Below, piece after piece: positions 1-6,892 of a stretch of 6,898 nt of DNA; position 1 is the stretch's first letter, and the number at the start of each line of letters is the position of its first letter. The position numbers and the translations under genes are program-made. The notes beneath the pieces are model-generated. The model was not told the origin of the DNA and searched no databases. It worked only from the letters and a program-made list of their open reading frames with translations. This stretch comes from an uncultured Desulfovibrionaceae bacterium. GTDB lineage: Bacteria > Desulfobacterota > Desulfovibrionia > Desulfovibrionales > Desulfovibrionaceae. The stretch covers positions 1 through 6,898 of the forward strand of contig CAMQUX010000071.1 of NCBI GenBank assembly GCA_947037905.1, written 5' to 3'.

Positions 1-51
1 GGAAAAATTTTTAAATTTTCCCCTCTTTCCCCCCACGTATAGTTATAACTG

Positions 52-981
52 CTACCAGTTACGGGATTTTACGAGAGTTAGTAGTCTTTTAAAGGTTTCA
101 TCGTCTAGTTGTAGATCAAGCGGCAGTGGGTATTCGCGCCCAATATAGGTATATTTAGGTTGTCCTAGTCTATGATATGGTAATAGTTCGTAAACTATTC
201 TTTCTTTGTTTGGTAGTGTGTCTAGGAAATCAAGAATTTGAATTATATCTTCGTCTCTATCATTAAATCCTGGAACAATAGGGGTACGAAGAATCATAGA
301 AAGTTTCGGGAATTGTGCTGCAACCTTTTGTAGATTTTCAACAATTCTTTCGCCTGTTACGCCAGCGTATTCTTTTAATTTTTCATCGTTGAGTGATTTA
401 ACATCAAAAAGGAGCGTGTTTAGGTACTCTGCAGCTTCTAGTAATGCTTTGTCTGCAACGTAACCGCAACATTCGATGGCAGTTTTAATGCGTCTTTTCT
501 TTGCTTCGCGTAGTAGTGGTATTGCAAAATTTGCTTGATAGAGAGGTTCTCCACCAGAGATAGTCATACCGCCACCTGAGCGGGCATAGAATATGGCATC
601 TTGTTCTACGGTATCGAGCACTTGTGCGACTGTTTTTACTTCGCCGTAGATATTTAATGCACCAGATGGGCAGTGTTCTGCACAGGTAAGACAGTTTTTA
701 CATCCGTCTAGGGTTACTTTGTAATCTGTATCTGGCCCAGTTGTTTTGATTGCGTTATTAGGACAAACATCTAAACAGCGTTTACATTCGTTAGTGCCGA
801 GGCATTTGTTTGGATTGTAAGCGATTTGTGGATTAGGTAGCTGAGATTCAGGGTTACTACACCATTTACAGCTTAGCGGACAGCCTTTTAGGAAAACGAT
901 GGTTCGAATGCCAGGACCGTCATGCACGGAATATTTTTGAATACTATATACAACACCTGTTACATCTTTATCATTAGTCAT
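52..981 (-). CDS. islB: Isethionate sulfite-lyase activating enzyme (radical SAM glycyl radical enzyme activase)
   Basis: This 309-residue protein should activate IslA: a [4Fe-4S] cluster reductively cleaves S-adenosylmethionine, and the resulting 5'-deoxyadenosyl radical takes a hydrogen from the IslA glycine. Seen in the sequence: the activase signature DGPGIRT (residues 21-27), the radical-SAM cysteine triad C34-x3-C38-x2-C41, then two ferredoxin-like cluster sets (C60, C66, C69, C73 and C94, C97, C100, C104, each ending in CP), and the SAM-binding GGEP motif at 143-146. The two extra clusters are typical of activases for non-pyruvate glycyl radical enzymes and are absent from the pyruvate formate-lyase activase, and the length is usual for that group. 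The ATG at 981 is supported by AGGAGAG at 993-987. The stop is TAG. It lies 201 bases downstream of islA, after a terminator, so its expression is probably lower than that of the enzyme. The activase family is certain; the specific assignment to IslA rests on adjacency. Confidence 0.9.
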   Translation of the reverse strand: MTNDKDVTGVVYSIQKYSVHDGPGIRTIVFLKGCPLSCKWCSNPESQLPNPQIAYNPNKCLGTNECKRCLDVCPNNAIKTTGPDTDYKVTLDGCKNCLTCAEHCPSGALNIYGEVKTVAQVLDTVEQDAIFYARSGGGMTISGGEPLYQANFAIPLLREAKKRRIKTAIECCGYVADKALLEAAEYLNTLLFDVKSLNDEKLKEYAGVTGERIVENLQKVAAQFPKLSMILRTPIVPGFNDRDEDIIQILDFLDTLPNKERIVYELLPYHRLGQPKYTYIGREYPLPLDLQLDDETFKRLLTLVKSRNW

Positions 982-1130
982 ATTAACTCTCCTGCTTTTA
1001 TGGTGAAATAGAATTTATTTTTAATCTATGAAAATCTAAAAATCAGCTTAAAGTATACGTAAAAGAAAAACAATAAATACTTTTAATATAAGATAAAAAA
1101 AGTATTTTAATAGAAATTTTGTTTGTAAAT

Positions 1131-1168
1131 AAAAAAAGAGGGAGAAGATTTCTCAACTCCCTCTTTTT
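1131..1168 (-). terminator. Rho-independent terminator after islA
   Basis: A perfect 12-bp inverted repeat has arms at 1133-1144 and 1157-1168 around a 12-nt loop. Read on the minus strand the stem ends in a run of seven T (1137-1131). The hairpin begins 14 bases past the islA stop codon. An alternative smaller hairpin (GAGAA at 1142-1146 with TTCTC at 1150-1154) can form inside it. It should end or thin transcription before islB, so islB depends on read-through or on its own promoter. I found no convincing promoter between 982 and 1130, only very AT-rich sequence. Confidence 0.85.
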
Positions 1169-1182
1169 GGGTTTTGTTAATA

Positions 1183-3663
1183 CTAAATAGTATCGTGAGC
1201 AGTACGACGGATTAAGTCATTTTGTAGATCTTCTGAAAGGTCACAGAAGTATGCACTGTATCCAGCAATACGAACGATAAGGTTACGGTATTTATCAGGA
1301 TCTGATTTAGCTTTTTGTAGAGTATCAGCGTTAATAACGTTGAACTGAACATGCCATAATTTTAGATCGCAGAATGTACGGATGAAAGAAACTAACTTTT
1401 CAGTACCTTCTTCGCCCTCAACACATTTAGGAGTAAACTTAATGTTCAACATACGAGCAGCACGATCGCGCATTCCGTAGTTTTTAGAGTTAGCGTTTGA
1501 AAGAAGAATAGCAGTTGGTCCATTTATGTCTGCACCATGTGATGCTGAAGAACCGTCTGAAAGAGCAGTCCAAGCAGCACGACCGTTAGCAGAAGCACTA
1601 ACTACGCGTCCAAAAGGAACGTGTGATGTAAATGGTACGTAACGAACATCGTTATGCATTCCAAGATCAGCTGAGTAGTCTTTACCGAATTGTACTGATA
1701 GTTTATCAATAGCTTTTCCGATAGAATCTGCGTAATCGTCGTTGTTACCGTAGCAAGGAGCACTTTGTACTAATGCACGGATATCTTCATAACCTTCATA
1801 GTTAGCTTTCATAGCTGTTAATAGGTCTTCCATTTTAAGTTTTTTATCTTCAAAAACAAGTTTTTTGATTGCAGATAAAGAGTCAACAAGAGTACCTAGT
1901 CCCATACACTCGAAGTAACCAAGGTTGATACCTTCAGGAATTTGAGGAGTATGAAGATCTAAACAATGTTTCATACAAAGGTCATGAAGAGCAGAACCCA
2001 TAGGTTGCGCAAAATGCTTAGCACGAAGATTGTTTATGATATATTGTTGTTGGAAAGCAGTTTTTAGGAAATATGTATGTTGTGCAACATAAATGTCCCA
2101 GAACTCGTCCCAAGTTTTAATTTTAGTAACATCGCCAGTATCGAGACCAAGAACTTGATCACCATATCTAAGCATTTTACCACCGTACATAACCATTTCA
2201 AGAGCAGCAGGGAAGTTTACATATGCTCCACCTGAAGTGTATGTGTCACGGTTAGGCATACGAGCTTCTGTACAACCAGAAACAGCGTAATCAAGAGCTT
2301 CTTCGAAAGTAGCACCTTTAGATACATATAAAGGAACAACTTCTTCATCATTGATAAGTTTTGGGAAACCAGAACCATCTTTGATAGTTTCAGCAACATC
2401 CCAAAGGTAACGCTCAGGGCTACGTGAATGTATACGAGCCGCAAGGTCAGGGTAATGAAGAGGGAATTCTCTTTTTGATTTTAATATAAGGTAAGTTAGA
2501 TCGTTAGTAGCGTCAGATCCTTGAGGAGTTTGACCACCAACAGTTACAGCTTCCCAATGTGCATAACCTTCGTTAAATGCGCCACCAGTAGGAGAGATGT
2601 AAAGATCGATGTACTGAGCCATACCAACCCACATACACTCAAGAAGCTCTAAAGCTTGATCTTCAGTGATTTTTCCAGATTTCATATCTTTTTCATAAAG
2701 AGGGAAGAAATACTGATCCATACGACCGTTAGAAACGATAGTACCAGTTTTTTGCTCTAAACGAGAGAAGATTTGTGTGAACCAATGAGCTTGAACTGCT
2801 TCTGCGAAAGAAGTAGCTGGGTGCTCAGGAACAACACGACAAATGCGAGCCATTTCTTCTAATTCTTTTTTACGAACAGGATTAGCTTCTTTCTTAGAAA
2901 GTTCTAATGCTAGGTCTGCATGACGATGTGCCCAAATAACAATCGCATCACAAACAGTAACAATAGATTGTAAGAAAGGAAGTTTTTCTACGTTATCAAT
3001 CGGGCTATTAGGATCTAAAGCTTCGATTTTAGCAAGAGCTTCGTCTTTAATATCTTTGAATCCACGATCAACAACTTTAGCGTAATCATGAACCCATTGG
3101 ATTGATGAACGGAAAGATGATGTTTCGTTAACGATAAAGCGAGAGATAAGTCCTTCAGGATCGTCATAAGTTAATTTATGAACGCTTTCAGGAAGAGCAG
3201 CACTTAGTGCTTCATGATAAGTTTTACCTTTCCAGTAAGGAGCGATTTGCTCAACAACGATAGTTGCATTTTCTTCTGAGATAACAAATGGTGATTCAGT
3301 ACGGAAAGGAAGTTCTTTAACCGCGATATCTAAAAAGTCACCATCTAGTTCAGGATAAAGAACACCATAACGACCTTGGCAACCGCCACGTCCTGCTAAT
3401 AATTGGTCTTCATCAATATAAACAGTCATTTTTTCAGCGATTGTTTTAAGAGCTTTAGCCCAACGTAGGCAAAGCATTTCGCCTTCTGTTTCTTTCATTG
3501 ATTCTGTGAAGTATAAAGCACGTTCAATATCGATTATAGGACGAGTATTGTCGAATCTTTCGAGTATTGAGAAAACACGTTTGTGGCTTGCACGGAAACG
3601 ATCTTCTTTGCCTTCAATTTTGTCCAAGAGTCTTTGCTCATGTGGGGATAAACAACATTCCAT
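1183..3663 (-). CDS. islA: Isethionate sulfite-lyase (glycyl radical C-S lyase)
   Basis: This 826-residue cytoplasmic glycyl radical enzyme is predicted to split isethionate into acetaldehyde and sulfite. Seen directly: the C-terminal glycyl radical motif RIAGYSAYF with the radical site at Gly801, and the active-site motif SGCTEARMPN with thiyl Cys464 and catalytic Glu466. The Cys-to-Gly distance, 337 residues, equals that of Bilophila IslA (Cys468/Gly805, from memory). The same offset of four puts R185, Q189, W370, R674 and F678 where the published IslA substrate pocket has Arg189, Gln193, Trp374, Arg678 and Phe682. I consider this strong support for isethionate over choline (CutC), glycerol, propanediol or hydroxyproline family members; the related dihydroxypropanesulfonate lyase HpsG is the main alternative. 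The ATG at 3663 has AAGGAG at 3676-3671, seven bases upstream. The stop is TAG. There is no N-terminal extension resembling a microcompartment targeting peptide. It lies 91 bases after dctQM and is followed by a terminator. Most arginine codons I checked are CGT or CGC, as expected of an abundant protein. Also called IseG in the literature. Confidence 0.93.
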   Translation of the reverse strand: MECCLSPHEQRLLDKIEGKEDRFRASHKRVFSILERFDNTRPIIDIERALYFTESMKETEGEMLCLRWAKALKTIAEKMTVYIDEDQLLAGRGGCQGRYGVLYPELDGDFLDIAVKELPFRTESPFVISEENATIVVEQIAPYWKGKTYHEALSAALPESVHKLTYDDPEGLISRFIVNETSSFRSSIQWVHDYAKVVDRGFKDIKDEALAKIEALDPNSPIDNVEKLPFLQSIVTVCDAIVIWAHRHADLALELSKKEANPVRKKELEEMARICRVVPEHPATSFAEAVQAHWFTQIFSRLEQKTGTIVSNGRMDQYFFPLYEKDMKSGKITEDQALELLECMWVGMAQYIDLYISPTGGAFNEGYAHWEAVTVGGQTPQGSDATNDLTYLILKSKREFPLHYPDLAARIHSRSPERYLWDVAETIKDGSGFPKLINDEEVVPLYVSKGATFEEALDYAVSGCTEARMPNRDTYTSGGAYVNFPAALEMVMYGGKMLRYGDQVLGLDTGDVTKIKTWDEFWDIYVAQHTYFLKTAFQQQYIINNLRAKHFAQPMGSALHDLCMKHCLDLHTPQIPEGINLGYFECMGLGTLVDSLSAIKKLVFEDKKLKMEDLLTAMKANYEGYEDIRALVQSAPCYGNNDDYADSIGKAIDKLSVQFGKDYSADLGMHNDVRYVPFTSHVPFGRVVSASANGRAAWTALSDGSSASHGADINGPTAILLSNANSKNYGMRDRAARMLNIKFTPKCVEGEEGTEKLVSFIRTFCDLKLWHVQFNVINADTLQKAKSDPDKYRNLIVRIAGYSAYFCDLSEDLQNDLIRRTAHDTI

Positions 3664-3688
3664 AATAGTTCTCCTTTTTAAAAGGTTT

Positions 3689-3717
3689 ATACAGATGTAT
3701 ACAATTTATATCTGTAT
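3689..3717. promoter_or_regulatory. Imperfect inverted repeat upstream of islA, candidate operator
   Basis: Arms ATACAGAT (3689-3696) and ATCTGTAT (3710-3717) are perfect inverted repeats. Allowing one mismatch they extend to 11 bp per side around a 7-nt centre (3700-3706). A second, smaller palindrome TGTATACA (3696-3703) sits inside. The element ends 26 bases before the islA start and is not followed by a T-run on the minus strand, so it is not a standard terminator. TGTATACA-type cores are common in operators of GntR/FadR-family repressors, which often control sulfonate and acid catabolism, but no regulator gene is present here. It could also be an mRNA hairpin in the islA leader. A promoter in this gap is not clear: TATAAA occurs on the minus strand at 3691-3686 without a good -35 partner. 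Confidence 0.4.
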
Positions 3718-3754
3718 TTGTGATCAGCTTTATTGATTATGTTCTTTGTCTTAT

Positions 3755-5608
3755 TTATCGTGTTAGAAAAAGTGAGACAGAAGGAACATAAGTTACTAAA
3801 AGTAGTATTGCAATCATTATGCCAAGTAATGGGAAAGCAGCCTGTGCAAGTTTATCTATTTTAACATTTGCAATACCACTTGCTACGAAGAGGTTTACCC
3901 CAACTGGAGGAGTAATAAAACCAATAGCAAGGTTTACTACCATTATAATACCGAAATGCACAGGGTCAACCCCAACTTTGGTAACAATCGGTAAAAGAAT
4001 TGGTGTAAGTATAACAATAGCAGCAAGCGCTTCCATAAATGTTCCTACAAACAAAAGTAAGATATTTATGAGTAGTAAGATAAGAATCTTATTTGTAGTC
4101 AGTCCTAATATGAAGGTTGCAATGGTTGCAGGGACTTGTCCAATAGTCATGATAGTACCAAATATAGTAGCCATAGCCATAAGTATGATAACAATGGCAG
4201 ATGTTGAACACGCATCCATAACACATTTTACGATATTTTTAATGTTGATTTCTTTGTAAACAAAGGTACCAACAAGAAGACCGTAAAGAGCAGATACAGC
4301 GGCTGCTTCTGTAGGAGTCATGATCCCACCGTAGATACCGCCTAAAATGATAACTGGTACCATAAGCGCCCATTTAGCATCCCATAGAGCTGTGAGGAAA
4401 GTTTTTGTATTACGAGTATGTTGTTCGCCTTTCCAGCCTTTTTTCTTTGAATAGAAGTAACAGTAAACCATAAGAGATAAACCTGTTAAAATACCAGGAA
4501 CAATACCGCCTAGAAAGAGTTTTCCGATAGATGCTTGGGCAGATACACCGTAAACAACAAAAGGATTACTAGGAGGTATCATAACGCCAATAGCACCACT
4601 TGCTGCAACGATAGCGCCAGCAAAGTATTTATCATAGCCACGCTCTATCATAGCAGGGATAGTTAATGCTCCAATAGCAGCAACAGTTGCAGGTCCAGAT
4701 CCTGATATAGCACCAAAGAACATACATGTTGCAACAGTCGCAAGCGCCATACCGCCATAAAGTGAGCCAAGCATTTCATCTGCGAGGTTTAAAAGACGCT
4801 CAGAAAGTCCGCCTGCACCCATGAAAACACCAGCTGCTATAAAGAATGGAATAGCCATGATTGGGAAAGAATCTATAGAAGTGAAGGTGTATGTTGCGAT
4901 ATAAGAGATAGGTAGTGTACCGGCTCCTATGGTTGTTACAAGGGCAGATAGTCCAAGTGAAATCGCAATAGGTACACCAAGTGCTATAAATAACAAGAAG
5001 TATCCAAATAGAAGCCCCGCAATAGACATGCGAGACCAGATGGCTAGAGGAAGAAAGATAACAGCTGTAAAGGCTGCAGCTATTAGCGTATCAGTCATTC
5101 CGCATTTCTTAACGGATTTGTAAAGGTCTTGAAGTAATCTAAGAGTTGCAAGCCCAAACCCAAAAGGAAGGATTAAATAAGGAATAGCGTAAGATATTTG
5201 TAATGCCGCAGATATTTGTGGGCGTGCTATTTGACCTAGAACATGATTTGTTCCCATATAAGTTATGAAAACTGTGAGTATTAAAAAGCATAAATCAACA
5301 ACAATCCAGCTCATATCTTGAAAGCGTTTAGGTAGTTTGTCATAAAGAATATCAACACGAATATTTGAACGGTTTTTAATAGCAATAGGTAGTGCTAGGT
5401 ATGATATCCAGATAAAAACAAAACGGGAAAGTTCTTCTGTCCAAACAGCCGCACCTGCACCATCAACAAGATGGACAATAAGGTAGCGATAAATAGTTTG
5501 AAAGCTAATAACTGCAATGATTAGAAGCATTCCAATAAATAGAAACGGTTTTTCAAAATTTTCATCTAATTTGTGAAGAAAAGAACGATTATTAATCGTA
5601 TTGCTCAT
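3755..5608 (-). CDS. TRAP transporter fused small and large membrane subunits (DctQM), putative isethionate permease
   Basis: This 617-residue inner-membrane protein is a fusion of the TRAP small (DctQ) and large (DctM) subunits, nearly the same length as the fused sialic acid permease SiaQM. It should import the substrate delivered by the binding protein, driven by a sodium or proton gradient. Residues 1-165 are DctQ-like, with hydrophobic helices near 21-40, 60-78, 101-121 and 138-158 and the family signature WTEELSRFVFIW (56-67). Residues 173-192 form a linking helix, and the rest is the multi-helix DctM transport domain. Its conserved loops are visible: GAISGSGPATVAAIG (299-313), GVMIPPSNP (341-349), GGIMTPTEAAAV (427-438) and GFITPPVGVN (563-572), the last two corresponding to ion-site and hairpin regions of the family. 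The ATG at 5608 has AAGGAG at 5619-5614. Met171 at the junction lacks a usable ribosome site, so one fused product is expected. Substrate specificity is inferred only from islA next door. Confidence 0.9.
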   Translation of the reverse strand: MSNTINNRSFLHKLDENFEKPFLFIGMLLIIAVISFQTIYRYLIVHLVDGAGAAVWTEELSRFVFIWISYLALPIAIKNRSNIRVDILYDKLPKRFQDMSWIVVDLCFLILTVFITYMGTNHVLGQIARPQISAALQISYAIPYLILPFGFGLATLRLLQDLYKSVKKCGMTDTLIAAAFTAVIFLPLAIWSRMSIAGLLFGYFLLFIALGVPIAISLGLSALVTTIGAGTLPISYIATYTFTSIDSFPIMAIPFFIAAGVFMGAGGLSERLLNLADEMLGSLYGGMALATVATCMFFGAISGSGPATVAAIGALTIPAMIERGYDKYFAGAIVAASGAIGVMIPPSNPFVVYGVSAQASIGKLFLGGIVPGILTGLSLMVYCYFYSKKKGWKGEQHTRNTKTFLTALWDAKWALMVPVIILGGIYGGIMTPTEAAAVSALYGLLVGTFVYKEINIKNIVKCVMDACSTSAIVIILMAMATIFGTIMTIGQVPATIATFILGLTTNKILILLLINILLLFVGTFMEALAAIVILTPILLPIVTKVGVDPVHFGIIMVVNLAIGFITPPVGVNLFVASGIANVKIDKLAQAAFPLLGIMIAILLLVTYVPSVSLFLTR

Positions 5609-5650
5609 AAGTACTCCTTAAAATATAACTCAAATTAAAACAAAAACTGA

Positions 5651-5689
5651 AAAAAAGAGCCTTTTCTTTCAATAAAAGAAAAGGCTCTT
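5651..5689 (-). terminator. Rho-independent terminator between dctP and dctQM
   Basis: A perfect 15-bp inverted repeat has arms at 5655-5669 and 5675-5689 around a 5-nt loop, with a GAGCC/GGCTC core. On the minus strand the stem runs into six T (5656-5651). It starts 12 bases after the dctP stop codon. The structure is strong, so most transcripts from the dctP promoter probably end here and only read-through reaches dctQM. The remaining 42 bases before dctQM hold its ribosome site and no convincing promoter. Confidence 0.88.
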
Positions 5690-5701
5690 GATTAAGATTA
5701 A

Positions 5702-6778
5702 TTATTTTTCTGTCTCATTAGGGGTTGCTGTTACTGCAGCAAGAGCTTCATCAGTTTGTGTTTGAAGGATTAGTTCTACAAGATCTTGAGGAATAGTATC
5801 GTTAAATTTATTCCAAACAGGACGAGTAGTTTCAATCATAGCCGCACGTTCTTCAGGGGTCATTTTGTAAATTGTAACACCTTCAATAATGAATTTATTC
5901 TTTGCTTCTTCTTGTTTTTCTTCAGCTATAGCACGTTGGAAAGTAATAGCTTCTGCTGCTGCTTCACGAACTGCTGCTTGGATGTCTGCTGGAAGAGTAT
6001 CCCAGTACGCTTTATTCATCATAAGAAGATGTAAAGAGTAGTTATGTTCAGAATCAATAAAGCTTTTTAGTACTTCGTTATGTTTTGCACTATATAAAAG
6101 TGAATATGTGTTGCCTTCAGCATCTACTGTTCCTTGTTGAAGAGCAGTATAAGTTTCACCCCAAGCAATTGGAGTTGCGCTCATGCCTAAAACATCAGCA
6201 ACAGCAACCTCTACAGGTGAGTTAGTTGTACGAACTTTTACGTTTGCAAAGCTTTTAAGGTCAGTAAAAGGTTCTTTTACTGATGCAAAGTTACGGTAGC
6301 CAAATTCAGAGTACATAATTGGCTCAAGATTGATGTCATTAGCTACTTTTCTTAAGTAATCGCCAATAGCACCGTTATCAAGAGATTCATGTAAAGCAGC
6401 TGCATATTTAGGCTGTGTTATATAAGGAAGATCAAATGCCATGAAAGCATTTCCAAAATTTGCCATGTTAGGAGAAGAACTAGAAGATAGTTCAAGATCA
6501 CCTTTTTGAGCAGATTCCATAGTTACTCTGTCGCTTCCAAGAATAGTATTTCCGTAGATTTCTACTTTTACTTTACCATCTGTTTTTGCTTCTAGAAGTT
6601 CTTTAAATTTTTCATACCCAATAGTTACGATATCACCAGGAGCCATAGGGTGTCCTAAGCGCATAAGATATGTTTCTTCTTCTGGTTTGTCTGATGAACC
6701 ACCACAAGCAACAAGCATTAAACTTAAGCTTGCAAGCATTGAAAATATGAGTACTTTAGCAGTTAATTTTTTAAACAT
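5702..6778 (-). CDS. TRAP transporter solute-binding lipoprotein, DctP family (putative isethionate-binding)
   Basis: This 358-residue protein is the extracytoplasmic receptor of the TRAP system and should bind the substrate and pass it to DctQM. The N-terminus is a lipoprotein signal: MFKK basic start, a hydrophobic stretch from about 8 to 21, and lipobox LVAC with Cys25 as the lipidated residue, followed by a polar GGSSDKPEEE linker. The DctP fold follows: LGHP near 41-44, YRNFAS (161-166), KVRTTNSP (181-188) whose Arg183 matches the conserved arginine that contacts the anionic group of TRAP ligands, WGETYTALQQGTVDAEGN (206-223), and the long C-terminal helix rich in Glu, Lys and Ala. Many DctP proteins of Gram-negative bacteria are soluble, so the lipid anchor is notable. 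The ATG at 6778 has AAGGAG at 6790-6785, six bases away. It is the first gene after the promoter and is followed by a strong terminator, consistent with a binding protein made in excess over its permease. Ligand identity is inferred from context. Confidence 0.9.
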   Translation of the reverse strand: MFKKLTAKVLIFSMLASLSLMLVACGGSSDKPEEETYLMRLGHPMAPGDIVTIGYEKFKELLEAKTDGKVKVEIYGNTILGSDRVTMESAQKGDLELSSSSSPNMANFGNAFMAFDLPYITQPKYAAALHESLDNGAIGDYLRKVANDINLEPIMYSEFGYRNFASVKEPFTDLKSFANVKVRTTNSPVEVAVADVLGMSATPIAWGETYTALQQGTVDAEGNTYSLLYSAKHNEVLKSFIDSEHNYSLHLLMMNKAYWDTLPADIQAAVREAAAEAITFQRAIAEEKQEEAKNKFIIEGVTIYKMTPEERAAMIETTRPVWNKFNDTIPQDLVELILQTQTDEALAAVTATPNETEK

Positions 6779-6816
6779 TATTATCTCCTTAAAATAATTT
6801 CTAAATAATCTGCCTA

Positions 6817-6845
6817 TATATAATCTAGCTTTTTTTTTTTTTCAA
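6817..6845 (-). promoter_or_regulatory. Sigma-70-type promoter for dctP and the cluster
   Basis: On the minus strand TTGAAA (6845-6840) and TATATA (6822-6817) are separated by exactly 17 bases. The predicted transcription start is near 6810, about 30 bases before the dctP start codon, leaving a short leader with the ribosome site. The first half of the spacer is part of an A-run, and further T and A tracts lie upstream (6846-6861), which could act as an UP element or bend the DNA. No sigma-54 GG/GC element was seen. The caveat is that the homopolymers are at the window edge, where base counts may be unreliable. Confidence 0.6.
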
Positions 6846-6892
6846 TTTTTTTTTAAAAAAATACCCTTTTTTTTGGGGGAAATTGAAAAAAA
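6836..6892. repeat. AT-rich inverted repeat at the right edge
   Basis: Arms TTTTTTTCAATTT (6836-6848) and AAATTGAAAAAAA (6880-6892) are perfect 13-bp inverted repeats. The centre holds a T9-A7 block (6846-6861), a CCC, T8 and GGGGG. It overlaps the -35 box of the predicted dctP promoter. It could be the remains of a terminator of an upstream gene, a curved upstream promoter region, or an assembly artefact of homopolymer-rich read ends. Low sequence complexity makes a chance origin quite possible. Confidence 0.4.

Noticed and set aside
1..36. Partial terminator after islB (GGAAAA at 1-6 with TTTTCC at 16-21)
   Set aside because: The stem is short, mostly A-T, and lies in an edge of doubtful quality, so it cannot be called a terminator.
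982..1130. Promoter for islB
   Set aside because: TATATT and TATACT hexamers occur on the minus strand, but none has an acceptable -35 box at 16-18 bases; in such AT-rich DNA they are expected by chance.
2217..2444. 75-codon minus-strand frame inside islA
   Set aside because: It is out of frame within the well-conserved active-site region of islA and has no motif or independent support.
1183..3663. Choline TMA-lyase, pyruvate formate-lyase or glycerol dehydratase identity
   Set aside because: Pyruvate formate-lyase has adjacent active-site cysteines, absent here; the GCTEARMPN motif and the Arg/Gln/Trp pocket residues fit the sulfonate lyase IslA instead.
3506..3736. 76-codon plus-strand frame reaching into the gap upstream of islA
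   Set aside because: Most of it is antisense to the islA N-terminus, it shows no recognisable domain, and its composition is that of a shadow frame.
3819..4259. 146-codon open frame on the plus strand
   Set aside because: It lies opposite the DctM coding sequence, is composed of reverse-complement hydrophobic codons, and has no family motif. The minus-strand frame carries all DctM signatures.
5090..5110. Possible separate dctM start at the DctQ/DctM junction (Met171)
   Set aside because: The frame is open through the junction, no Shine-Dalgarno sits at a usable distance, and the fused length matches known QM fusions.
4929..5123. 64-codon plus-strand frame
   Set aside because: It is antisense to the DctQ/DctM junction, with no motif.
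5786..6034. 82-codon plus-strand frame rich in Phe and Cys
   Set aside because: It is antisense to the C-terminal helix of DctP; Phe and Cys runs are the reverse complement of Glu/Lys/Ala codons.
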